A stretch of DNA of 24,062 nucleotides, taken from contig JAJYZL010000001.1 of NCBI GenBank assembly GCA_021799965.1, positions 1 to 24,062 on the forward strand. Direction: 5' to 3'. Under the pieces are notes generated by a model. The model searched no databases. It saw only the letters and a program-made list of their open reading frames with translations, and was not told the DNA's origin. Below, piece by piece: positions 15,001-21,748 of this stretch. This DNA is from a bacterium (GTDB lineage Bacteria; Patescibacteriota; Minisyncoccia; UBA6257; 02-FULL-45-10c). Position numbers and translations under genes: made by a program. Every line of letters begins with the position of its first letter. Position 1 is the first letter of the stretch.

Positions 15001-15753
15001 CTATTTTCTTGTGATCAGCTCGAACTGCGGATATTTTTTTAATCCCGTTTTAAAAAACAAATATTTTCTAAGCATATTCAAAATTCCAAATCCATACTCC
15101 ACACTTCTTTTAAAACCGATCTGCGATGCCTCCGGAAAATACTTTGTGGAAATAGGAATTTCTTTGATTTTCATTCCTGCGATTTCCATTTGAGCTATTA
15201 TTTCCGAATCAAAAACAAAATCATTAGAATTTAAATTAAGTGGGAGCTGCATTGCTTTTTTACTATATGCTCGAAAACCAGAATGATATTCGCTCAAACT
15301 GCTTCTTAGAATAAAATTTTCTATTTTAGTTAAAAAAATGTTGGCAATAAATTTCCAATAAGGCATACCGCCAGCCAAAGCTTTTTGAGGGTTCTGCATT
15401 CTAGAACCGAAAACCGCATCACATTCACCATTAGCAAGCGGCGTGACTAGTTGCGGAATAAAGGCGGGATCATATTGAAAATCAGGATGCACCATCACGG
15501 CAATATCCGCTCCTAATTTCAATGCTTCCCCGTAACAAGTTTTTTGATTAGCTCCATAACCAAGGTTCTTTGGGTGAACAAATACTTTTAAGCCAATATT
15601 TCGGGCAATTTTGACGGTATCGTCACCGCTGGCATCATCTACCAAAATAATGTCATCACAAATTTCTTTAGGAATGGCGTCTAAAGTTTTTTTGAGAGTT
15701 TTTGAGGCATTATAAGCCGGCAAAACAATTATTACCTTTTTATTATTAACCAC
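15001..15753 (-). CDS. Family 2 glycosyltransferase, DPM1-like (polyprenyl-phosphate sugar synthase type)
   Basis: A GT-A-fold glycosyltransferase of family GT2, probably moving a sugar from a nucleotide sugar to a polyprenyl phosphate or surface glycan. The 250-aa protein starts VIIVLPAYNASKT and has the nucleotide-binding DDASGDDT motif (about residues 39-46) and, in place of the common DADGQ, HPDFQYDP at the metal site. It then shows the acceptor-side segments GSRMQNP and EYHSGFRAYS. There are no clear transmembrane helices, so it is a soluble or peripheral membrane enzyme. The start is GTG at 15753 (VVNNKKVIIV); no better ATG exists and no Shine-Dalgarno sequence is seen. It lies 44 nt after the DUF11-type protein and 63 nt before glyS. 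Glycosylation of the neighbouring surface proteins is possible but unproven. Confidence 0.9.
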   Translation of the reverse strand: MVNNKKVIIVLPAYNASKTLKKTLDAIPKEICDDIILVDDASGDDTVKIARNIGLKVFVHPKNLGYGANQKTCYGEALKLGADIAVMVHPDFQYDPAFIPQLVTPLANGECDAVFGSRMQNPQKALAGGMPYWKFIANIFLTKIENFILRSSLSEYHSGFRAYSKKAMQLPLNLNSNDFVFDSEIIAQMEIAGMKIKEIPISTKYFPEASQIGFKRSVEYGFGILNMLRKYLFFKTGLKKYPQFELITRK

Positions 15754-15797
15754 GAGTTTACTTTTTTAAAAAACCAAAAAATGTTTATGGAAATATT

Positions 15798-16655
15798 TTA
15801 CGGCTGCACCACTCCACCCTGCTGACCAATAGTTGTGTCATCCGGAAGAGCGGTCGTGATCGGAGTCAATTGAGAACTGATCGAATTTGAGGTAAATGCA
15901 TCGGTTGCCGTCATAGTTGTTTCACCTAACAGCGGCATGTAGTTCGCAACTTGAGAAGAAGACGGCGTTGCTTCAATTTGAAAAACCGCTTCAGCCGGAC
16001 TATCTACAAAACCTTTATTTGCCGGAAGACTATCCAGTGTCCATACCATCTCACTGGTAGAAGCTTCATAAACCGGTGGGTTTCCATAATTACTCGTAGC
16101 AACGCCGGTAAATTTAACACCATCATTTAATGGAACTCTTACTTCTATGCCGTTAAAATCCGTAGCAAAGCTCTTTAGTGCCCAATGGATAGTGAAGTCT
16201 GTAGGCTGCCCCACTTTTGGAGGCATATTGCCATTATTCAAAATGCCGGAATTTGCATCCCTGAAATAAGCCGCTGATGTTAAAGATATTTTTCCGGATA
16301 CCTTTGAATCAAAATTAATTACATTGTATGTCGAAGTTGTACTAGCACTCAAAAAATCGGGAACAGTCGGCGATTCAATTTCAACTTTAACGCTTAAATC
16401 AAAATTTTTATCGCCCAATCTTGTGATTGGATAGCTATTGCTTGTTTTTATATTAAACGAAACAACTCCCGCACTTTTCGGCGCAATATAGCCAAGTCCG
16501 GACGTATTTCCAGAATTCCACGTTAGAGTATTATTTGAGCTATTAAAATTTGCATTAGTATTTAAAGAACTAAAGTCAAAAAGCTCGCCTTGAAGTTGCG
16601 CCTTTAGAATGGCGCGTTTCAAAGCAATGTCGGTATTATTTATATAGCTGATCAC
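15798..16655 (-). CDS. C-terminal half of an interrupted DUF11-type surface protein
   Basis: This 285-codon stretch directly continues the frame of the segment at 16656-17510 after a single TAA. Its first codon is GTG, but nothing else supports an independent start: no signal peptide, no Shine-Dalgarno sequence and no promoter box. It begins in the middle of a beta-sandwich domain (ISYINNTDIALKRA), whose first strand is on the other side of the stop. It contains the rest of the third domain (to about residue 110), a fourth domain (about 128-250, with GQPTDFTIHW), and a P/T/Q-rich tail ending GGVVQP with no C-terminal anchor. Translated alone it would not be exported. I read it as the second half of one 570-codon gene, translated only by readthrough or silenced by a nonsense mutation. 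Confidence 0.7.
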   Translation of the reverse strand: MISYINNTDIALKRAILKAQLQGELFDFSSLNTNANFNSSNNTLTWNSGNTSGLGYIAPKSAGVVSFNIKTSNSYPITRLGDKNFDLSVKVEIESPTVPDFLSASTTSTYNVINFDSKVSGKISLTSAAYFRDANSGILNNGNMPPKVGQPTDFTIHWALKSFATDFNGIEVRVPLNDGVKFTGVATSNYGNPPVYEASTSEMVWTLDSLPANKGFVDSPAEAVFQIEATPSSSQVANYMPLLGETTMTATDAFTSNSISSQLTPITTALPDDTTIGQQGGVVQP

Positions 16656-17510
16656 TTAATTTAAATTATCTCCGGTTGTAGCCGCATAATCTGGCTTATC
16701 ATTTAAAACAACGGCTAGAGAAAGCGGAGACGGAGAAATGGTAATGGCCGTATCGTTCAAATTCATGGAATATTGCTTCTCGTTCCAAGTCATTTGTAAT
16801 TCTGATTTAAAAATAACTTGTGAATTATCCGGCCCAACCGCGCTACCCTTGATAGTAAAATGACCGTCAGAACCGCTTCTCAGATCACCCAAAATCCATA
16901 CATTATTTCCGCTGTCTGGTTTAGAATCAGAACTCTCAAAAGTAAAACTTGGAGGATAATTAATAGTCAGCTGCAATCCAGAAAAATCAACATCGGAATT
17001 ATTTTTATAATTCACATCAATATTAAATTCTTGGCCATTAACAATCTTATCAGGAGTTTTAAGCTCTATATCAATACCGCTATTTAAAATATTAATGGAT
17101 CGCTCCATGCTCTGCTCATACTTCACTCCACTTGAAGAATAATAAGAAATTAGCGCTTTTATTTTACTACTGCTTCCAGCGCCCTTTAAAAATACAACCT
17201 GATAATCATGAGAGATTAAGCTGCCCGACCCCAAATCACCCAAACTTTTACTATCCACCAGCTTCTGCTCATCATTTCCGGCAAAAACTGCGCCATCAGG
17301 AAGCGTGACGATAAGAGATACGTTTTTAATTACCGAATTCAATTGATTGCTGAACTCAACTTTAAAATCCACGGGCACGCCCATCATCGCGCTATCCGGC
17401 GCAGACAAGACAACGTCTAGATTCTGATTATTGCCGGTAAAAATATAAAAAATACTTGCGCCAATAATCAAGACTAATATTAAGATCAATAATTTATAAA
17501 AATTGCTCAT
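16656..17510 (-). CDS. N-terminal half of an interrupted DUF11-type surface protein
   Basis: The protein begins MSNFYK, followed by one hydrophobic helix (about residues 7-26), and is probably anchored with its bulk outside the cell. Two DUF11-like beta domains follow (about 30-148 and 149-262), each with a Gxx(D/N)F...(F/Y)-NN start and a LPDGA- or YPPSF-type strand. A third domain begins at about 263 and is cut at a TAA (16656-16658) after GDNLN. Lining up the domains puts the stop at a strand position held by I in this protein's second domain (GQEFNIDVNY) and by Y in the related domain at 5064-6350 (GKEVIYNVSY), so TAT or TAC to TAA is the simplest lesion. It starts 12 nt after recO in the same operon. 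Probable role: surface or adhesion protein; ligand unknown. Confidence 0.78.
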   Translation of the reverse strand: MSNFYKLLILILVLIIGASIFYIFTGNNQNLDVVLSAPDSAMMGVPVDFKVEFSNQLNSVIKNVSLIVTLPDGAVFAGNDEQKLVDSKSLGDLGSGSLISHDYQVVFLKGAGSSSKIKALISYYSSSGVKYEQSMERSINILNSGIDIELKTPDKIVNGQEFNIDVNYKNNSDVDFSGLQLTINYPPSFTFESSDSKPDSGNNVWILGDLRSGSDGHFTIKGSAVGPDNSQVIFKSELQMTWNEKQYSMNLNDTAITISPSPLSLAVVLNDKPDYAATTGDNLN

Positions 17511-17522
17511 TTTTAAGATAAA

Positions 17523-18014
17523 TTAATTTATATAGCAATCCCTGCAATAAAAAGCGAGATCCCTGATAGAAAAAAAATCAGGGGATCCATTTAAACAATT
17601 ATTACATTTAGCACGAATCGGGTCAAAACCCAAAATTTTCAAAGCCTCATTAAAATCCCCCTCACGAGCCTCTCTGTTTATTAATTCAACTAATAAATTC
17701 CATAAATCCGGCTCCGGCTGACCCTCGGGAGAAATTTCTTTAATAAGTGAAAATATCTTAAAAATTATTTTACTAGGCATGGCTTTTTTTGCAGCTAGCG
17801 CGTCAATAAGCTGCGGGCTGTTTTTATCAACTACTCTGACGGTCACAAAATTAAGAGGCTCGGTATGCGCAGCCAACTTTGAGGTAATTTTTCTTCCACT
17901 GGTAATCTTGGCGCTAATCCTGCCAAAATCTTTTGTAAATAAAAAAGCTTTGGAATCTTGTTCTTTCAAATCGATCTTATCTAAAATTACCGCCTCGGTA
18001 ATATATTCCAGCAT
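17523..18014 (-). CDS. recO: DNA repair protein RecO, short form
   Basis: RecO loads RecA onto SSB-coated single-stranded DNA in the RecFOR pathway. The 163-aa protein has the N-terminal OB fold (TEAVILDKIDLKEQDSKAF, then FTKDFGRISAKITSGRK and LAAHTEPLNFV), a short helical region, and a C-terminal zinc site with C137, C140, C157 and C160 (CNNC and CRDC). RecO is normally around 240 aa; here the helical domain between the OB fold and the zinc site is strongly shortened, which is typical of reduced genomes. It is 8 nt after the ferritin-like gene and 12 nt before the DUF11 protein, so it is in the middle of an operon. Confidence rests on the OB-fold pattern plus the two CxxC motifs. Confidence 0.88.
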   Translation of the reverse strand: MLEYITEAVILDKIDLKEQDSKAFLFTKDFGRISAKITSGRKITSKLAAHTEPLNFVTVRVVDKNSPQLIDALAAKKAMPSKIIFKIFSLIKEISPEGQPEPDLWNLLVELINREAREGDFNEALKILGFDPIRAKCNNCLNGSPDFFSIRDLAFYCRDCYIN

Positions 18015-18022
18015 TGTTAAAC

Positions 18023-18304
18023 TTAGGAAGTTTTTTCTTCCACCTCATCTGCGCCATTCTTAAGTTCTGATATTTGTTCCTCGTCTAATTTTAAAAGCAA
18101 TGCCTGAAATTCACCGACATGAGTTTTTTCTTCCTTGGCTATATCCAACAGCATTTTTTTCATACCGGCATTATCGGTCATCGCTGCCATTTGCTCATAC
18201 AAACTAATAGCGTCATATTCGGCCATGATGCCGGCTCTGCAGATCTCCTTGTTTAACTCTTCTTTTTTTACGTTTTTTAAATCGATTGGTAATAATGAAA
18301 GCAT
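18023..18304 (-). CDS. EncFtn/rubrerythrin-like small ferritin-like protein
   Basis: A 93-aa two-helix protein resembling encapsulated-ferritin (EncFtn) and small rubrerythrin-like proteins, which oxidise Fe2+ at a di-iron site formed between subunits. The first helix carries E29, D31 and Y36 (AEYDAISLYEQ). The second carries the E59-K-T-H62 iron motif (AKEEKTHVGEF), followed by ALLLKLDEEQ. This two-helix arrangement with E, ExxH and the aromatic Y matches EncFtn by eye. The C-terminal tail is acidic (DEVEEKTS) and does not look like a standard encapsulin-targeting peptide. No encapsulin shell gene is in the window. It heads an operon with recO. Likely role: iron storage or detoxification, perhaps protecting DNA; cargo status unknown. 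Confidence 0.8.
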   Translation of the reverse strand: MLSLLPIDLKNVKKEELNKEICRAGIMAEYDAISLYEQMAAMTDNAGMKKMLLDIAKEEKTHVGEFQALLLKLDEEQISELKNGADEVEEKTS

Positions 18305-18314
18305 TTTTTTATTT

Positions 18315-18320
18315 ATTATA
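18315..18320 (-). promoter_or_regulatory. -10 box of the ferritin-like gene
   Basis: TATAAT on the minus strand lies 10 nt before the ATG at 18304, implying a leader of about 3 nt. No -35 is evident. A GGAGG sequence farther upstream is too far from the ATG to act as a ribosome binding site. Confidence 0.45.
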
Positions 18321-18366
18321 TAAATTATTTTTAGACCTATATTATTATACCTCCAAAATTATTTTT

Positions 18367-18999
18367 TTATAATAACATCTGCCTGCCGCCCAATTTTTGC
18401 GATATCAGTTCCACGACCCGATCTAATTTCTTCGGATCTTCAATATAATTTAAATTATCAACTGAAATATTTAAAATGGCAGCCTTTTTAAAACTCTTTG
18501 CCCAATCTTCATATAAACGATTCAGATCTAAAAGATATTTTTCATCTATTTTTTGTTCAAATTCTCTGCCACGCTTCTTAATTCTTTTTTTGACTGTCGG
18601 CAAAGAAGCTTTCAAATAAATTATCAAGTCAGGAGCCGGCAATAGATTTAAAATAGTCTCATAAAAACTCTGGTAGACATCCCAGTCGCGCTTTTGAATA
18701 AATCCCCTTTCAAAAAGATTTTTGGCAAAGATTTCTGCATCTTCATAAATAGTCCTATCCTGAATAATAATACCCTTCTCTTTGGAGAGAAGGTAATGAT
18801 CTTTAAGACGCTGGCTAAGAAAGAACATTTGAGAATGAAAGGCCCAGCGTTTCATATCTTTATAAAAATCGGCAAGATAGGGATTTTCAGAAACTGGTTC
18901 ATAAACCGGTTTAGCGTGGAATTTTTCGGCCAAAATTTTTGTAAGAGTAGATTTTCCGGCACTTATGTTTCCGGCGATAGCTATAAAAAGATTGTCCAT
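18367..18999 (-). CDS. Deoxynucleoside kinase (dNK family)
   Basis: A nucleoside-salvage kinase that phosphorylates deoxynucleosides using ATP. From ATG 18999 it is 210 aa, the family's normal size. It has the P-loop GNISAGKST (10-18), the catalytic E35 (YEPVSENPY), the DRT/DRS-type motif DRTIYED (81-87), the LPAPDLIIYL strand (about 120-129), and an arginine-rich lid (KKRIKKRGREFE). Which deoxynucleoside it prefers cannot be read from sequence. The frame stays open upstream to 19140, but that region is tRNA-Leu and its partial copy; the extra residues are tRNA sequence read as protein, so the first true start is ATG 18999. That ATG comes only 4 nt after the tRNA-Leu 3' end, with no other promoter, so kinase and tRNA share a transcript. 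Confidence 0.93.
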   Translation of the reverse strand: MDNLFIAIAGNISAGKSTLTKILAEKFHAKPVYEPVSENPYLADFYKDMKRWAFHSQMFFLSQRLKDHYLLSKEKGIIIQDRTIYEDAEIFAKNLFERGFIQKRDWDVYQSFYETILNLLPAPDLIIYLKASLPTVKKRIKKRGREFEQKIDEKYLLDLNRLYEDWAKSFKKAAILNISVDNLNYIEDPKKLDRVVELISQKLGGRQMLL

Positions 19000-19003
19000 A
19001 TTG

Positions 19004-19087
19004 TGCACGGGACAGGATTTGAACCTGCATGACCTTACGGTCGCTACCACCTCAAGGTAGTGCGTCTGCCAGTTTCGCCACCCGTGC
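19004..19087 (-). tRNA. tRNA-Leu(GAG)
   Basis: On the minus strand the acceptor GCACGGG (5' end 19087) pairs with CCCGTGC (ending 19005), with discriminator A at 19004. The anticodon stem CTACC/GGTAG encloses loop TTGAGGT, giving anticodon GAG (19051-19053), which reads CUC and CUU. The long variable arm (GACC...GGTC) is class II, and the T arm is CAGG-TTCAAAT-CCTG. CCA is not encoded; the next bases are CAAT and then the kinase ATG. tRNAscan-type scoring should confirm. Confidence 0.95.
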
Positions 19088-19101
19088 ATATTTAACACCC
19101 A

Positions 19102-19139
19102 GTCTGCCATCCGCCAACTGGCGGATCGCCACCCGTGCA
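19102..19139 (-). repeat. Partial copy of the tRNA-Leu 5' half interrupted by a palindrome
   Basis: The 14-nt block TGCACGGGTGGCGA (minus strand, 19126-19139) is identical to that spanning the start of tRNA-Leu (19075-19088). The 8-nt block TGGCAGAC (19102-19109) equals 19064-19071. In the functional tRNA only 3 nt of D loop lie between these blocks. In this copy the gap holds the 16-nt palindrome described separately. The copy lies between the tRNA promoter and the real tRNA, so it is transcribed in the leader. Confidence 0.85.
19110..19125. repeat. 16-nt palindrome in the tRNA-Leu remnant
   Basis: TCCGCCAACTGGCGGA has 6-7-bp perfect arms, extended by one more A/T pair at 19109/19126. It is the most GC-rich short palindrome outside the terminators in this window. 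It resembles the small hairpin repeats scattered in some bacterial genomes, but it occurs only once here, so membership of a repeat family is unproven. Confidence 0.6.
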
Positions 19140-19154
19140 ATTTTACTAATAACC

Positions 19155-19183
19155 ATTATAACCAAAAAAATATATTTGTGAAA
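19155..19183 (-). promoter_or_regulatory. Promoter of the tRNA-Leu/kinase unit
   Basis: On the minus strand TTTCAC (19178-19183), a 17-nt spacer and TATAAT (19155-19160). The start near 19148 lies about 9 nt before the partial tRNA copy and about 60 nt before the intact tRNA. Confidence 0.65.
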
Positions 19184-19196
19184 TATAAGAAAACAG

Positions 19197-19221
19197 AATC
19201 CCGGCGATATGCCGGGATTTT
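19197..19221 (-). terminator. Terminator after rplS
   Basis: AATCCCGGC (19197-19205) and GCCGGGATT (19211-19219) form a 9-bp perfect stem with a 5-nt loop, just after the rplS stop. On the minus strand it is followed by CTGTTTTCTT, a loose T tract. The arms share AATCCCG/CGGGATT with the tRNA-Ser terminator at 629-650. Confidence 0.75.
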
Positions 19222-19227
19222 AAATTT

Positions 19228-19557
19228 TTATTCAGCCGAACCGACTTTTTGTCTGGTTTGCTTTCTAGAAAGATCGCGGATGTAATAGATTTTTGACCTA
19301 GAAACTTTTTTAGGAGAACTTAGTATTTCCAACTTTTGAATCTTTGTAGAGTGCAGGGGAAAAACTCTTTCTACGCCCACTCCCGCCAAAGAAGTTCTTA
19401 CAGTAAAAGACGATCCGATTTCAGAACCATGCTTTCTGGCAATAACCATGCCGGAAAAATGAGCGATGCGCTCCTTATCGCCTTCTTTAACTTTTTCATA
19501 AACCTTAACATTCGCGCCCGGCCTTATTTTATTGAAAATTTCTTTATTTATTGGCAT
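19228..19557 (-). CDS. rplS: Large ribosomal subunit protein bL19
   Basis: A 50S ribosomal protein at the subunit interface. From ATG 19557 (MPINKEIFNKIRPGANV) it is 109 aa, close to the usual 115. Family hallmarks include RPGANVKVYEKVKEGDKER, FSGMVIARKHG, the SFTVRTSLAGVGVERVFPLHS segment (residues about 50-70) and the C-terminal SKIYYIRDLSRK. The frame extends upstream to 19626, but that would run through the promoter (19574-19602) and add 23 hydrophobic residues foreign to L19, so I reject it. It appears monocistronic here, separated from its usual trmD/rpsP neighbours. There is no Shine-Dalgarno sequence; the leader is about 10 nt. Confidence 0.97.
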   Translation of the reverse strand: MPINKEIFNKIRPGANVKVYEKVKEGDKERIAHFSGMVIARKHGSEIGSSFTVRTSLAGVGVERVFPLHSTKIQKLEILSSPKKVSRSKIYYIRDLSRKQTRQKVGSAE

Positions 19558-19573
19558 ATGTTTAGTAGTTAAT

Positions 19574-19602
19574 ATAATAGACAAAAACAGGGACGGAGTC
19601 AA
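19574..19602 (-). promoter_or_regulatory. Promoter of rplS
   Basis: On the minus strand TTGACT (19597-19602), an exact 17-nt spacer and TATTAT (19574-19579). The predicted start near 19567 leaves a leader of about 10 nt before ATG 19557. It is divergent from the DUF4012 gene promoter. Confidence 0.75.
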
Positions 19603-19639
19603 TCCTTTGGTAAATTTATTAAGCACGGTGCTAATTATC

Positions 19640-19648
19640 TGATAAAAT
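19640..19648 (+). promoter_or_regulatory. Extended -10 box adjacent to the DUF4012 gene start
   Basis: TGATAAAAT at 19640-19648, with exactly 6 nt before the ATG at 19655, so a normal start site would be the A of the ATG. No good -35 and no Shine-Dalgarno sequence. Confidence 0.6.
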
Positions 19649-19654
19649 TAATCT

Positions 19655-21748
19655 ATGGCTATTGTTCCCAAGAAAAATATATCCAAACATCTGCACGATA
19701 TAAAACATCATGGTAGGGCACCAAAGAATAAAGTAGCGAATAATTTTAATTTTCGTCCGAATTTTGTGCCCCCAAATAAATCCACCGATAAAAAATTCAG
19801 ACCCCCGCTAAAATACATATTGATCGGAATAAGCGCGGTAATCGTAGCTGCAGGATTAATTTTTATAACCGATATCAGAAATAATCTCGTAGATTCTTTC
19901 GCGTATATCGTTTATCAGATCCAAAATATCAAATTAGCTGCTTCAGAAATGAAAACCGGGCAGCTAAAAGATTCTCTCGGCGCATTAAACGGAGAAATAC
20001 AAAATCTTGATTCAAAAATCGACGGTTATGGAATAGCTGGACTAATCAATATAATCGGCCAATTTAACGGCTCCTTAAAAGAAGTTCCCGGTGCCTTTAA
20101 AAATATTTCTGCAATCAGTGATAGATCGAGCCAAATAGCAAACGATTTAGACTATTTAAAAAATAATGCATTTCAGCTAATTTTTAATCAGAAGGGCGCT
20201 GAGCTTATAAATCGCCTGGAAAATATGCAGAAAAACCTTACAGACTTAGAAACTATAATGCCTGAATTCAAAAGCCAGGCCGGAAAAATAAAAGACCTAA
20301 ATCCCCGCCTTTCTTCGCTTTATGACTCTTTTGACAAAAACTATCTCGCTATCAACCTAAATATTTATAAAGCGGAAGACGTGATAAACGCCATTCTGTC
20401 ATTATTAAAATCTCCCAATGAAGTAAATATATTAGTTCTTTTCCAGAATCCGACAGAAATACGCCCAGGCGGAGGATTTTTAGGAAGCTTCGCTTACATA
20501 ACATTATTAAATGGCAGTGTAAAAGAAATAAAAGTTGATGATATTTATAATGCCGACCGACAGCTCAACATCAACGTAGCTCCGCCAAAAGAATTAAGTT
20601 CTATAACCACAAAATGGGGCGCTCGTGACGCTAATTGGTTCTTTAATTTTCCGGATTCAGCCAAGAAAGTCGCTTATTTTCTAGAAAATTCAAAACTATT
20701 CAGCGATTCGGGAATAAAATTCAACAATGTAATATCAATAAATACAAATGTTTTGGCTTCTCTTATCGACATAACCGGACCAATAACATTGCCCGATTAT
20801 AACCTAACCATAGACAGCAATAATTTCCTCCCAGAACTTCAACGCGAAGTAGAAGCCGGACAAGACAAAAAACCAGGACAAAATCCCAAACGCATACTTT
20901 CCGTATTAACGCCAATCCTAATAGATAAATTAAAAAATCTAGATGACAGCGGAAAACTTGGTCTGCTAAAAGATTTGTCGGGCGCTGTTTCGAATAAAGA
21001 CATTATGGCTTTTTCTGAAACAAATGAAATTCAAAAAATTTTATTAGAATTCAATATGTCCGGAGAAGTATTTAATATTCCCCAAAATTGGAGCGGCGAT
21101 TATCTGGCGATAGCTAATGCGAATGTAGCGGGAGGAAAAAGCGACGCGTTTATAAATCAACAGATCCGCTTTAAAAGCCAGATCTTGCAGGATGGCTCAA
21201 TAAATAATGAACTTACTTTGATTAGAACCCATAACGGACAAAACGAAAAAGATTGGTGGTACAGAGCCACGAATTATGATTACGTAAAAATATTCTTACC
21301 CCCCTCATCCGAAGTAAATACGGTGAACGGAAATAATAACTCACCATATAAGTACATAACTCCGGCAAAAAATCTCGCAACCGATCAGGACCTTTCAGCT
21401 ATAGATCAGAGCACTATTTTTCTAAATAATTTAAAAATGTGGGAAGGGACCGAAGATAATAAGGAATTTTTAGGAACATGGATAAATACTCCGGCCGGCA
21501 AAACCAAGACTATGCAAATAGAATATAAGGAGTCTAGCAATGTCAAAATAGCAGACGGACAGGAATTTGATTTTGTTTTTGATAAGCAGTCGGGTATTCA
21601 AGGATCTTTGGAATACGAAATAACCGCACCACCCGGATACATCTGGAAAGAATCTGGAAAATCCGTCTTTTCTTACGGTACGGAACAAATTAAATCACGA
21701 GAAACTATTCAGCTAACTTTAAAAAGTAATCCCGGCTTGAACCAATAA
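19655..21748 (+). CDS. DUF4012 domain-containing membrane-anchored protein
   Basis: An exported protein of unknown function, common in CPR bacteria and some Actinobacteria and Chloroflexi, where DUF4012 genes often sit among surface-polysaccharide genes. The 697-aa protein has a basic N-terminal cytoplasmic segment (1-51, K/H/R-rich), one transmembrane helix (about 52-72), a coiled-coil-prone stalk (about 90-250, rich in K/E/L/N), and then the DUF4012 core opening with QNPTEIRPGGGFLGSF (264-279). Core landmarks include the WGARDANWFFNFPDSAKK segment, ITGPITLPDY, and a C-terminal beta-rich part with YRATNYDYVKIFLPP. The related LytR-CpsA-Psr proteins attach glycopolymers to the cell wall; a similar envelope role is inference. 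Its last 30 nt overlap the 3' end of the convergent pseudouridine synthase gene. Confidence 0.9.
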   Translation: MAIVPKKNISKHLHDIKHHGRAPKNKVANNFNFRPNFVPPNKSTDKKFRPPLKYILIGISAVIVAAGLIFITDIRNNLVDSFAYIVYQIQNIKLAASEMKTGQLKDSLGALNGEIQNLDSKIDGYGIAGLINIIGQFNGSLKEVPGAFKNISAISDRSSQIANDLDYLKNNAFQLIFNQKGAELINRLENMQKNLTDLETIMPEFKSQAGKIKDLNPRLSSLYDSFDKNYLAINLNIYKAEDVINAILSLLKSPNEVNILVLFQNPTEIRPGGGFLGSFAYITLLNGSVKEIKVDDIYNADRQLNINVAPPKELSSITTKWGARDANWFFNFPDSAKKVAYFLENSKLFSDSGIKFNNVISINTNVLASLIDITGPITLPDYNLTIDSNNFLPELQREVEAGQDKKPGQNPKRILSVLTPILIDKLKNLDDSGKLGLLKDLSGAVSNKDIMAFSETNEIQKILLEFNMSGEVFNIPQNWSGDYLAIANANVAGGKSDAFINQQIRFKSQILQDGSINNELTLIRTHNGQNEKDWWYRATNYDYVKIFLPPSSEVNTVNGNNNSPYKYITPAKNLATDQDLSAIDQSTIFLNNLKMWEGTEDNKEFLGTWINTPAGKTKTMQIEYKESSNVKIADGQEFDFVFDKQSGIQGSLEYEITAPPGYIWKESGKSVFSYGTEQIKSRETIQLTLKSNPGLNQ

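Noticed and set aside
16653..16661. Genetic-code change (TAA read as an amino acid)
   Set aside because: TAA ends many other genes here at the expected family length (ATPase, TatD-like, metG, permease, recO), so it is a normal stop; the known CPR code change involves TGA.
19001..19140. N-terminal extension of the deoxynucleoside kinase up to 19140
   Set aside because: The extra 47 residues are tRNA-Leu and its partial copy read as protein; the kinase fold starts at the ATG at 18999.
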